A stretch of 64,000 bases of DNA from Prostheceraeus crozeri. Lineage: Eukaryota; Platyhelminthes; Polycladida; Euryleptidae. Both the position numbers and the translations under genes were made by a program. Positions 45,301 through 57,100 of the stretch are shown piece by piece. The notes under the pieces were generated by a model that had not been told where the DNA came from, did not search any database, and saw nothing but the letters and a program-made list of their open reading frames with translations. The stretch spans positions 55,490 to 119,489 of the forward strand of contig CAJQUW010013606.1 in the NCBI GenBank assembly GCA_907163375.1. Reading direction: 5' to 3'. How positions within the stretch are numbered: position 1 is the stretch's first letter; every line of letters starts with the position of its first letter.

Positions 45301-46492
45301 AGAATATACACCTACATGATCCTTTCATGATATCTAAAATTATTCTGTTTATTGAGAAAATGCATACAATTGCGAATTAAAATATGCTTCATCTCCAGTT
45401 TGAGAATATCGGAGTATTTATTCTAAACATTATTATCATGCATTTATTCGGAATCGGAGCATTTTTTCGGGGCATTTATTTCAAGCTACTCAGGGATCTT
45501 ATTGCAACTTTTTATATATTTCACTGCAATTTTTCGAAGCTTTTCATAATAATAATACATGTAATTAGAATAATAGACGTATATTTGCATATTCCCAATA
45601 CTGAGAATAGTGGGAAATCAACACGGTTACAGAAACGTAATATAAGCATAACTGAAGACAAAACAAGTAATGAAAGTAAATTTGTGGCACAAAGAAGCAC
45701 ATGTATAAATTGAAACTTAGATATTGAATTCACTATTTGAAAGTTTTGACATCGTGACGATGAAAGAGTTTCTCAATAATGTGGTTGCACATAATGGGAT
45801 GCGATACTTCTGGGAGTGTGGTAGAATATCTGGGATTAAGTGATGTATCGGGTGATTGATGTCACTTATAATGTTCTGAAAAAATCGGAAACCAACAATC
45901 CACAGAATTAAATATTTTGTTTATCTGCTTCGGTTTGCTAGAAGTGTTATTAATACGAAATTGACGGGACATAGAGGAACTATTAAGTGGGCAAAAAGGA
46001 ATTCCTTATACCTTACAGAGATAGGAAAAAAAGTCGTGCGTCGCTTGCGGATTAATGTGAGTTCCAGCAAAGTTATTCGATTGCCAAAATTCCTTCAGAT
46101 TCGAAGAATTCAGATCATTGCGCACAAGTTTTCTCCATAATATTGGCCCTTCCGATCATTATTAAAGAAAGTAAGTAGCAGGCGTACGAAAATTAGTATC
46201 ACTTGATGTTTTCACATTCTCTCCTCGGCATTGCTCACTGTATAGTGCATACATTGAATCGAAGCCAGACATCGATGTGTGTTTCGGTGTGTGCGAAGTG
46301 ATATCACAGCACGCAAGCATATCTCACTGGCTCTGGTGCCCTCTGCTGGCAGCTTATTGTTTGCCGTTTCCAATAGCAAGCGATACACGAATTATCCATT
46401 CGAGAAGGAGGCAATTCTGTGATGTGCCATTTCGATATTAGGGTTACATACAATTCTTCCTTTCTAGGAAACCGAAGCGCGCGCAGATGAAT
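45301..46492. other. Noncoding stretch, no gene recognised
   Basis: An open frame at 45384-45713 (plus) is rich in Ile, Phe and Leu, as expected from AT-rich DNA, and has no motif. Nothing else is seen. Confidence 0.45.
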
Positions 46493-48900
46493 CTAATTCT
46501 GTGCAACAATCAGTCTTCGATAATCTTGCGGCAAAAAGTCTGCACACTCACACTCTGATTCAGAGACACCGCAAATAATCCTGTGGCATCTGTTCTGCAC
46601 TCTTTGGAGTCTCAAAGATTGCTCTGAATTTAGAGACACGAGAATTGAAGATCCGTACTCAAGTACACTACCTATGCAATGATTGTATATCAGAATCAAT
46701 TGGTTTCGAGGCAAAATGGGCTTAAATTGGCGAAGCACAGATAGACGAGATGACGCCTTTTTGCTTAACCATTTTTGGTGTGCTCTTTCCAATTAAGTTA
46801 AGATTTCTATCGAAAATCATTCCGAGAATTTTCAAATGAGGGTGAGAGAGATATCGCTTATCTTAAAGTCATCATCTATGAAATTTCTATTTTTCGTAAT
46901 CATAAGTTGCTGACCAATTTTCTTACATTGATATCCAGATATGGTTGTGTATCAACCCATTCGTGTACATCATGTTATATGCCTCAGCAATAGGGCGGAA
47001 CGTGGTCTGTTTTTCGAAGTATTTGCCGACCTAACGTAATATCATCGGCACTTTTCACTGTCATTATGTCCGCTCTGTCAATTTCAAGATCCGAAATGAA
47101 ATAGTTGAAGAGGATCGGTTCCCACGCAAGATCTGTGGAACGCCGCTAGCTACTCTACCGCCATTTTGACGGCTCAATATTTCTCCAGGACTTAGCACGA
47201 ATCAATCTCGAATTCAAAATAATTTTTGAAATAAATGAACAATGAAGAGTCATCCAAATTATCGTTCTTCATTTTTCTGACAAGGTCAGGGGTGTTGTTC
47301 GGAACTTTATCAAAGCCCTTTCGCAAATCAATGGTGAGGACATGGCTCGCAGTTCACATTATCATTACCACCCGCGGTATTCTGATGAAGTTTTCGATTT
47401 ACCTAACAATGCGCATATCGTTGAGTTTTTTCGATCGAAAGCCGTACTGTGAGCTATGCACTAAGTGATCAAACCTGTCCTTGATGCGTTTCACAAAATA
47501 ACTTTTCATAAATGCGAGTTTCTGGAATTGGAAGGAGAGAATGGATCTGACGTCTCCCAATTTCGGCGGCGACCGTTTTGGGCTAACGGGATTTGGCAAG
47601 TCCCCGATATTCAAGCAGTGCATTGAGGATGAAGCAGAGAGGTTCTGCTAATTCAGATGATAAAAAGTTCTCCATATTATGGCTGGGTACATTATCCGGT
47701 CCAGGTGCTTTCTTTGAGTTCAAATTTTCCAGGGAGCGATATACTTCTTCTGGTTTGAGATTGAAAAGGGGCGGGTACAGTTAGTTTGCATTCTGCTTGA
47801 ATGTCATCACGGACATAGTGTGATACGACACACATTCTTTACCTCTGGATCTGCAAAGAATATCTAACGGATTTCGATTGAGTTGACATCGAATTGGCCA
47901 GTCATTTGGAATATCCTTGATTTTACATTAATTTTCGATATGAATGCTGCCATAACTGATTTATTTTCCGTATATCATTTTTTGTCCCCAGCGTCGCTTT
48001 GCTTCCAAATTAGATTCCTTGAGCTTTATCTCGGAAGATGAACTATAGACACCCCCAATTTTTTATTTTCTGTAGGCTTGGTACCGTTAATTGATCACCA
48101 ACATTTATGACACTGTTCATAACCACGGCGGTTGTTTAAAAGATAGCTTCATCATAATCACATGGGATTCAGGTCTATAGAAACTACCTTAATTTCTTGT
48201 ACCTAATATATCATTCGACCTCATTACACTTTTGTCTTTTCAGAAACAAATCGATCCAACTGAATTCACAAAGTACGAGTAATGATTTTGCAGACATTAT
48301 ATTCTGATTCACGTAAATCTAGAGCACTTTGACGGTTCTTTAAATCGAACTTCAAATTATGAGCCGGCTTGAGAAAACACGATTGAGTGAATCACTATGC
48401 CCCAAACGGATGTAACATTTCGTCTGGCTTTAAGCAATGATTCCTCTCAGAGCAATCAGGAATAAGTGCCAAATCCAAGTGTTGCTTCATTTCGCGAGTG
48501 GGTTGATCTACAAACAATATTCAAACCCAAAACAGGGCGAGAGAAATTTGCACATACAGATATGATCAGGTTCAACACGATTAAAGTCACTCAAAATAAA
48601 GACCATGTGAAGACGGAGGTACTGCCTCAATATATTGTCTTATAACACATCTACGGCAGATAAGCATGCATTTTGCTTTTACAATATGAATTCAATTTCC
48701 CTCCGTGTAGGCAAAATAAATCACCACGCAAAATACAGTCTATTAAATTTTATGGCAAGCTCAATATCGACAAGCATTTCGGTGTTATCATCATCACAGT
48801 GGAGTAGTGCTAAGACAATGGTTTTTAGGAAAATCGGCGTTAGATCCAACAGACGGATTCTCGTCCACCTTTACCACTTGAATCTATCTGAACGATGAAG
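46493..48900 (-). mobile_element. Decayed LINE, endonuclease to RT C-terminus
   Basis: Minus-strand fragments in order: an endonuclease with FILSDFN (near 48590) and QPTREMKQHLDLALIPD (near 48500); the linker motif NLNSKKAPGPDNVPS (near 47710); the RT start with KLGDVRSI and SQYGFRSKK (near 47450); a SGVPQ box (near 47140); the active site as SADDITLG (near 47050); and the C-terminal tail SVLEYGSSI with LQRVQNRCHRIICG (46493-46792). Frames shift repeatedly, so this is older than the LINEs at 0.1-3.8 and 29.5-33.6 kb. Its limits are approximate. Confidence 0.75.
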
Positions 48901-49984
48901 GAGTATATAGTTTGGAACATGTAACTGGAAGAATCATCAAACAGAAGAATACGAGCCAACTATTCCGCAACACATACAAAGGTCTGGCTTATTTGAACGA
49001 CACGAATGATTTCAGTTCATCGATTTTGTTTTTGATGGATCGATATGCGTTTGACGTGCAGCATAATGAGGGGTAAGTGGAATTTCAGTTTCGCGTCATT
49101 GAGATAGAGCCACTCGTCTGAGTACAATTCTTAACCTACTCCTTAGAACAAACATCTTCACCCGCATTGGTTTTCTTTGCGTTAATATTCTTCCAACTAG
49201 ATTTTCTAGTGTCATCAGCTCTAAGAGGCTGTTTCAGATCGCGTTGGAGATCGATTCGCGAATGTGACATTAAAGTTTTCCTCAAGTGAACCGGATGCTG
49301 ATACTTAGTTTGTCGGCTATGCCTTAGGCATGCCACTTTTGTGGCGTCAAGTGAATCGTACTCTTAAAGGCTCGAGTGGTTTAGGACCTCGTTTACCAAT
49401 TCAAGATGAATTGCTGCAATACCTGATTTATCGTTACATGAATACGAAGCTGTCTCAACAAATCTCGCCGATACTTCCTCAGTGTCCATTTCGCGGTGAA
49501 TTCACTTCTTGGATCTTAGCGGACTCTGACTCCTCAATACCGAACAATGATAACATTGTATATTTCTTTTTCCATTGCTTTTCCATTTGTTTCTTGAAAT
49601 ATTTTCGCGGTAATCAAACCGTTTTTCCTTTCTCTGCACGCGATTTTTAGAACATTCATCCTGAATTTCTTTAAATCAGAATTATTTCATTTTTTTCTAT
49701 AGCGAGAAGAATTTGCAAAATATCTGCTACATTTATTGATTTTTTGACACGCATTACATGGAAATGACATGTTATCATAAAGATGCCCAAAGATTTTGCT
49801 TGAGAAGTGATTTGCGAGGTATGCTAGAGCATCCCTTTTGTGATGAAACACCCGACGACATATTCCCGCCATGGAAAAACGCTATACTCCGTCGATATTG
49901 GCATTGTGAGTGAAAAGGCGTGACAACAAAACTGTAATCTCACTTGCTCTTCTGGACATCATGGACAACGAAAAATGGAACAAA
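48901..49984. other. Noncoding stretch, no gene recognised
   Basis: Open frames at 49330-49650 (plus) and 49687-49872 (minus) have no recognisable motif. Confidence 0.4.
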
Positions 49985-50075
49985 ATGCTAGGGCAGGATT
50001 CGAAACACACCTCGAACAGGACTTCGATAGAATGTCAGCTTTCTGACCACTAGAACGAGCACTGGCCACGAGCAC
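49985..50075 (-). repeat. tRNA-like segment, probable SINE head or tRNA pseudogene
   Basis: On the minus strand, TCTAGTGGTCAGAAAGCTGA resembles an A-box/D-arm region. About 35 bases later GTTTCGAATCC is a near-perfect B box, with a long variable-arm-like stretch between. The acceptor stem does not pair convincingly. No second copy is seen in the window. Confidence 0.4.
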
Positions 50076-51364
50076 GCATCAACCTGCTCAAAGAAACCAC
50101 CGCGCAATAAAGTAATTTAAGTGAGATGTTGATTCGATGACAGATGACCTCTCGGGACTCGCAATAATGGCGGCTATATCACACGAGCAATCGTACGTGA
50201 CTGAACAGGACAAGTGTATAGAACACAAAATATTGGGAGAATACGCGTGTCGGCGAGTATTCCAAACGAACGTAGATCAATCGAATGCACAGATGAGCGG
50301 CAATGAGGATCCAGACAATGATATTGAAAACTGATGAATTGATGCGATGTGTGGAAAGCACTAATATGCGACGATATATTCCAAGACTTCACACTGGCTA
50401 AGCGCGCACAACCACTCATTCGACCCACGTTGCTGTATTAGTTTAACTGCAAACCTTTGGGTTGCCTCATTCGGTTGTCCAAAATAGCAAAACGCCTAGC
50501 AATAAATTAGGACACAAAATCAGTGTTCGGACTCAAAAAGTTTGAGGAGAGGCAAACAGTGGAAATTATATATCACACAGATTCACTTTCCGATTGCGGA
50601 TGCGAGTTATGGATCATGGGGTTTACAGATTGGATTTTGTGCGACAGTCAGTTGTTTTATAGACAACAATTAAAAAAGATTCAGCAACCAAAATATTGGT
50701 AAAATTCCGAACAATTTATGTCAAATTATGTGAAAAAAACGAAAAAATCTGAGCCCACACTAGAAAACATGCATAAGCCATGATGAGCAGGCTTCTATCG
50801 ATGCTACATAGTATCTGAAATGTATATGCCACTGATAAGCAAGAATAAAACGTTCCGCAATTATTGGATAACCTGGTCAGTGACTGTGCATTGTTAAAGT
50901 TTAGAGATTGAAAATCGCATTTGAATTGGAATGAATAGATATCTCGTATTGTGAGGAAACTCGTGCTTTAGTGAAAATTGCTTAAAACCAAATAGAGCAT
51001 ATAATAAAAAATCGATGACATAACGATGGTAGCATGAAAAAGTGTGTATTTGGGATTTCCGCTCAGAATTATGACGCGTCTGTTCTACTCCCTGACGGGG
51101 TATTGGACTAAAGATGGTAAGAGAGAGTGTAGGCGTACGTGCCAATCGGGGGGGATATGGGAGGAGTAGCATAGAACGTGAGTAAATTGTCAAACGGAAT
51201 TATATCTCTTCTGACAAGATCCTCAAAAGTATTTTAACTTAGAATGAAAAAAGTAAGTTAAATAACCATGAATTATTCATATTTTGACTCAATTTTTGGT
51301 ATGTAGAAACGGACGTGCAATGAAAGAAGAAGAGGACTTAAGTAAATTTAGGCAAGCCAACTTA
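50076..51364. other. Noncoding stretch, no gene recognised
   Basis: Frames at 50137-50334 (plus), 50174-50428 (minus) and 50894-51193 (minus) show no motif. Confidence 0.4.
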
Positions 51365-51606
51365 AATAAAAAAATGAGCAACTGTTTAATACTGGAACGT
51401 AAACATTAGGCACGGAGCCAGTTTCTTCCATGTGTCCGAGTATGTTAGTTTATCTAACACAAGTCTCTTTGATGCATGAGTGTTCAGCAATAATGCTGAG
51501 TGCGCCTATTTTAAAAGTCTAGAGGTCTTTCAAACCCAAATAAAGTTTGAACAGAGGTACCCCGGACACAGAGAGAACACTCTACCACAAGGCCAAGCGC
51601 CGGTTG
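51365..51606 (-). mobile_element. tRNA-derived SINE, copy 2
   Basis: Minus strand from 51606: CCGGCGCTTGGCCTTGTGG with a GTAGAGTG A-box-like head, CTGTTCAAACTT at the B-box position, then the body shared with 6795-7025 (GACTTTTAAAATAGG, TTCTTCCATGTG on the plus strand, and so on), ending in an A-rich plus-strand run near 51368. Its tRNA-like head is better kept than in copy 1. Confidence 0.6.
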
Positions 51607-53015
51607 AAAATATTATCGTATATGAAAAATCCAAGTAGGGAAAAATAATCATTCTAAATCGTGATTAATCCAAGAGTAATTTAGTGAAGTAATGGAGTTA
51701 CAAGATAACAATGAAATTACCCCATATAATACAATTTTTATCTGAGACTGCCTCCAAACGCAGATGATAACAAATTGTTCATAGCTTCAAAGTTCAAAGT
51801 TTGACGCGGCGTAAGCTCTTCTATAGTCAGGATTGTATCCGAACTCCCTATTGCATCGGATGAAGTATTTCAACTCCGACACAAATCCACTGAGTCAGAG
51901 AAGCAATGCAACAAAAGGAGCATCAGCATGTCTTATTGCACAAGCATTCAATAGTAATCATAAGAAAATCCTTTCTAATTATACATTTAAAATCTACACG
52001 CCATCTCAATAGTTGAGATTTAAAGCTGACTAGGAAAACTATGCTACCTGGCAACTGTAATTCAAATTTAGCAAAGAGTTATGTTCGATTTGCTGTCACT
52101 GCAAATACTTCGGTAGAGAAATACACATTCACTTTGGTTAAAACTGCATAAGAATTGACAGATCTGCTGCACGAAAATAGCAAAATTCCGAAAATTTAAA
52201 CGTGCATAAAGCCATATCAACTTGGGGGAATACTCCTCACAACCGGTGGGTTCGAATCCATCAACCAAAGTGAAATGTTGGTTCTTTGAGTGAACAGTGA
52301 TTGATTCGAGTTGATGACGCCTTTTGACAACAACAATAAACTTCACCTAGTTGTCACCCTGACACCTCTACTTCACCTAGATTTTCCAAAACATTTTTTG
52401 CTGCAAAGCAGATTGTTTGTTGTTTGTAGCTTTTGAGTGACAGATACTATTTCTTGCATAATACAGGCTACTACGAGTAACTATTACTTCCCAATGAATT
52501 TTTTCACGCATTTATTTCTTTAAAACAAATCATAATAAAGCATAAAATACTTCGACCATAATGCGGAACCTACTATGCTTCTTAGAAAATAGGCCTCCTA
52601 TATAGCTACAAATAGAAAAATAGTCAATTTTCAATGTTTACATGTAGTGTCGATCATTAACTTTTAAATTTTATCTGTAAGTTTTTCATCAAATTACACA
52701 TGATAGCTTGATTAATCAGAGCATAGTATTTCTCGATGCTATGAAACATATGCGCTGTATCTTTTGTTTTCTCACGTGTTCCCAGACACTGATTCTGAGC
52801 TTTACTAATTTTTTCATTCTCGTAAAATTCAGTCAATGAAAAAATCTCTGTTCAATAGTTGACAGCCTAGTAATATCGGTAGAACCTGATTGATTAGGTT
52901 CTACAAACAGCATTAAGCCTAAATCGCTGTACAAGGTGTAGGTAAAAGCAATACAATCTCCCAAAAGCATAGTGTTTCTGAATATCCAAACTGTATTTGC
53001 ACCTACTGTTCTTAA
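51607..53015. other. Noncoding stretch, no gene recognised
   Basis: It contains GGGTTCGAATCC (52248-52259), a perfect B-box-like string without a convincing tRNA around it. Otherwise nothing is seen. Confidence 0.4.
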
Positions 53016-53604
53016 ATGGAGCTTTATGTGCCCTGTGTTACAAAAAATTCGGATAGGAAGGTTGGGTTGTCACGCCGACTCAGACCCAGAGTTGACAGAG
53101 TTTTTAGAAATTCTGAAACTAAGCCTCGCCTAAGCCCAGGACCATGTGGTCCAGATTTCGAATTCTCCGCGCAAAAGCACCAGATCCTGGTTGACGCGCC
53201 AGAGTTGCCAGATCCGAACGCTACATGTCGTTCATAATTCCTGAAGAAAAAACTGAGAATGATTGGACGGAAAAGATCTTTCCAGTGTGGACGGAAAATC
53301 CGGACCTTACTCTCATCTATCGTTCACTACATGGCTCCGCTCACATTCAGGCAGAAGTAAATACCTGGCGTCAATTAAACCTTCAAGTCATGCGAAGACC
53401 AATAGTGAATCGCTTTACGAAAAAGACATTATGATCGCACAGATTCTCTTTCCATTCAAGCGTGGCAGAGAGCCGGATGCGATACCAGTGCCAGAAAATC
53501 GTAAGATGATTGAGCACCAATTAAATGACCAGTGGATGATCGATCCCACACGAATTCGAGAAGAGACATCAAAACTCCCTGCCGACGGACCAAACTCTCA
53601 GTGA
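53016..53604 (+). other. Overlapping open frames of unknown nature, GC-richer block
   Basis: Three frames overlap (53016-53237, 53225-53434 and 53263-53604), and the block is richer in GC than its surroundings. I recognise no domain. The longest (113 codons) is Ser/Lys-rich and polar (DQWMIDPTRIREETSKLP). The changing frames over a compositionally distinct 600 bases could mean a decayed coding sequence, perhaps of a mobile element, or chance. Confidence 0.25.
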
Positions 53605-53998
53605 CCTCCCGCGCCTACAGTACGCACGTTCTCTTGCTGTGAAATCACCGGACGCTGCCGCGACCGCTCCGGCTCACGACCGCAGTCAACGAGCATCAAA
53701 GTTTGTACGACTGTACGCAGACTCACATTCTTCTGCGTAACGCCAAATCGGCTCTCATCAGAGGGTCACCACCTGCCTTGGCACCTAATAAATACATTTT
53801 CACTCGACAGGGAATTGGCCTTTTTTCTGATTCGTGCCCTAGGGAGGTCCGGAGCACCAGGTTGTAGGTTAGAAGGTAGAATGCCAACAGGAAGATCATA
53901 AATAAGAATTTTCACGCACTGGACCTGATCCATCATGTTCTTCGATCGACAGGAAGTGGAGCGCGCCATCAGAAAGGAAAAGCTCGTTTGACTCCGTC

Positions 53999-54130
53999 TC
54001 CGTTTCCCAGAGGAAAAAAAACGGGGAAGAAATCAAGTACGTACCCCTGTAGTAAGGAAAGTCCTTTGCGCCGCTCCGTGTCCGAGGAAAAAAAACGTGA
54101 GGACAGTAAGCAATAAAGTACCCCTGTTTA
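53999..54130. repeat. Two imperfect direct repeats, about 80-bp spacing
   Basis: GAGGAAAAAAAACG and GTACCCCTGT recur in order at 54009-54050 and 54086-54130. Origin unknown. Confidence 0.45.
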
Positions 54131-57100
54131 AGCATCCCGAATCTTAGAATGAGGCCTCGTTGAACAAAATTCGTCCTGTGCATAAACAACTAGCACGATG
54201 CTTCCCACTGCTGAACTATCGACAACACGTACACACAAGATTAGCGACAAATTTCGACACAAGTATTTCCAAATTCAAGGCCAGAGACAACCTATCAATT
54301 TACCAGAGCCTTTTCAGTGCATAGAAATGAAATGCCACGAAATTTGTAGTTTTAATTCTAGAACTTGATTCTAAAGACTCCTGGTGCACGGCTGTATAAA
54401 TGTCTATCTGTAAAAATATTAACATTCTAACGTATTACATAGAAATTCGTCTCTATGAGATTGTTTGAATGGTTGGAGTATCTAACCACATCCCATCAAG
54501 GATTCAAGCCTTCACTAAACCTTAGCACATGACATACGCACAAGAAAGTTCGAAATTCACGCAACACAATGCTGAAACCACGCGATTTCCGCTAATCACC
54601 ATAGAGGATTTTCTGGTGCATCAATACAACCGAAGACTCAATAATTAGACAGATATTATGCCGTGTAACACGATTATTTCAATTGTTGACGCTGATGGAG
54701 TATAAGTGTTCCTCAAATAGTCCATCAATTTGACAATATACTACAATAAAACCAATGTATGTAAAGTAGGAAGTACTTTCCAAGCTCAGTATTTTTATCA
54801 GAAGTTAGAGCACAGACCGAAATTGGGTTGTTTAACAGGGTTGTGATAGTTGTGATTAAGACAAATAAAATGATATGTAGTGAATTTTATAGTTAGTAGA
54901 TACAAGTGAATATTATAATTATAGGTGTTGTATCCTTCACATTATTGGTGTTAAAGGACTGAAATTGTGGTTATTAGCCTCATTTATGTGCTTCACAGAA
55001 TTGGCTGGAGAGAGCATTGGCGTAATTTTCTTGGTGTGAGGGTTGCAAAGCTTAATTAATCAACATTTCGTAAAGTGATAATTGAGAAGGAAAAAATTTT
55101 TTTCTCCGCGGAACCATGCATATATTGTTATAATAGATTGCGTACAGGCTGTTTGGAGGGCATCCGATTTTAATAGGGTTTTCGAGTGCGTCTTTCTGGT
55201 ATAAAAGGTTATAGAGCAAACATAAGATTAATACAATAAATTGAGGTATATCCTGGTGTATAGAAATTTACTCCATATTCATTTATGGGTGCGAATGAAT
55301 AAAGCGATCACGCGATAGTAGCCTAGAGTAGCGCAGTTCAACCAAAATACGTCCGTTGCTCTGTAAAATTAAATACGGCTCTGCAGACTGGACTTAAGAA
55401 GGGTTTTGAGGCAAGTGGGAGAGCGTAGTATTTTTGCGTGCACATAGGTTATGACGACATATGTTCCATTTGCAGCTAATTAATTATCTCGTGATCAGCA
55501 GCGAATGAGTTAAATTAACTTTTTGCCGTCGCATCTTGCTTGGGTTACAATATCTTTAACGAAGGTTAGCAATAACGATATGATATATCAGTCTGAAATT
55601 GGGAAGTTGGGGTTTTATAGATACTTCTATATTGCAACTAAATTAAACTTGCTACCGACAACAAACCCGTTAATAATGCATTCCTGGGTCGTAACTAACG
55701 CCATAGACATTCAGAGCTTCGATTTTAGGATATTACCTATAATACCTTGGGTGAACGTGGTAGGGCAGAAGTTTAATAACTTGAACCCAAGGCGCATCTA
55801 GCCGATTGCGTACGTATCGCAGTTGCGCTGAGTTCCCGGTGACTCGATCCATCATCTTACAGGGATTGTCGACGCTGGTGAACACTTTAGGAGCAAACGT
55901 CCGTTGCACTCTTAATTACAGCCGGAAATCTGGTATGGTGTTTTTCTGTGAAATTGTAATAATCAATGCGGGTTTAAGGGTCCTCTGTTTAGACTCGGTC
56001 TGTTACAGACTGTGTTCGAATTAGTAGAAAATAATTAGCAATAGCCAGTCTGAAGCACTATGAAGTTTCGATTCTAAAAAAAGAACTGCATTGCAGTCAG
56101 CTTTTACAAAAAGCAGTTGATAATGTGAATTTCTCGGAACTAGGGTTATTGGGCATCGTCTGTGCACGATCCTTATGATTTGGGAATCCACTCTACTACA
56201 ATAATTCCCATCTCACTTAGAGATGCCAAGCGTCGTCCTGCTGCTGTTATGCGAAAAAGTGTACAATACAATGAACTAGATAAATAGTGATGCTAATTTT
56301 GGTTGCCATTGTTCGAAAATAAAATTTGCTTCATAGGCCAGTTGGGGATGCTACAATTGTAGTGTTTTATACGACCAGCAACTCCTTGATGATACATCGT
56401 ACATTAATCATCAGCTGATCTAGAGTCATGCTGTTATCGTTATTTTAATAATTACCCTACTATAGAGATTTTAAAGTAGACAAACATATAGTTCCATTCT
56501 TCCTAGCGAAGCGGCTTTTAATGACTCATATTTTAGCTGTTTTCCGGATTCTGACTCTAATAATGACAATCTAAAGATTCGTGTCCCACTTGACGCAGTC
56601 CAATGGATGAGATGTAATGACACTGTGGTGGCGAATTAGTATTTGTAAGTGCTGTCAGGAGCGCTTACAGGTTGGACTTAATTTTATTCTGCGCCTTCTT
56701 AATATTAGTTGTCAGTTGTGCTCGAGGCGGAAACGATCTGTAATTAGTACGCTTTAACACGTTTAGGTAAGCAGAAACTCGAGTTTTGCAGGGTTGCTGG
56801 TTGCGGTTCGTGAGAACAACAGAAACTAGCGAGCATCCAAGTTAATACGAATTGTGGCGTGCTCGTGTGTATATAATTCGATGATAACATAGACGCAGCG
56901 TGGACAGGTTGTTTTACACGCGGAGCCCAAATCAGGGTTTTAGAGTAAATTTGAGTAGTTTTGTAGTTTATTGATTTATTAGTAATCCTAATTTTTGTCA
57001 ATCGGTTTAAGTGGACTATCCCGAGCAGCCTTCACATTCGACGCAAGATGTGAATGAGATGTCACCAGTTCGGTTCCAACCTGCTTAGATTCACGACTCA

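Noticed and set aside
45384-45713. 109-codon open frame rich in Ile, Phe and Leu
   Set aside because: Composition is what AT-rich noncoding DNA gives. No signal peptide pattern or domain is convincing.
52248-52259. Perfect B-box string GGGTTCGAATCC on the plus strand
   Set aside because: No A box, acceptor stem or anticodon arm at the right distance.
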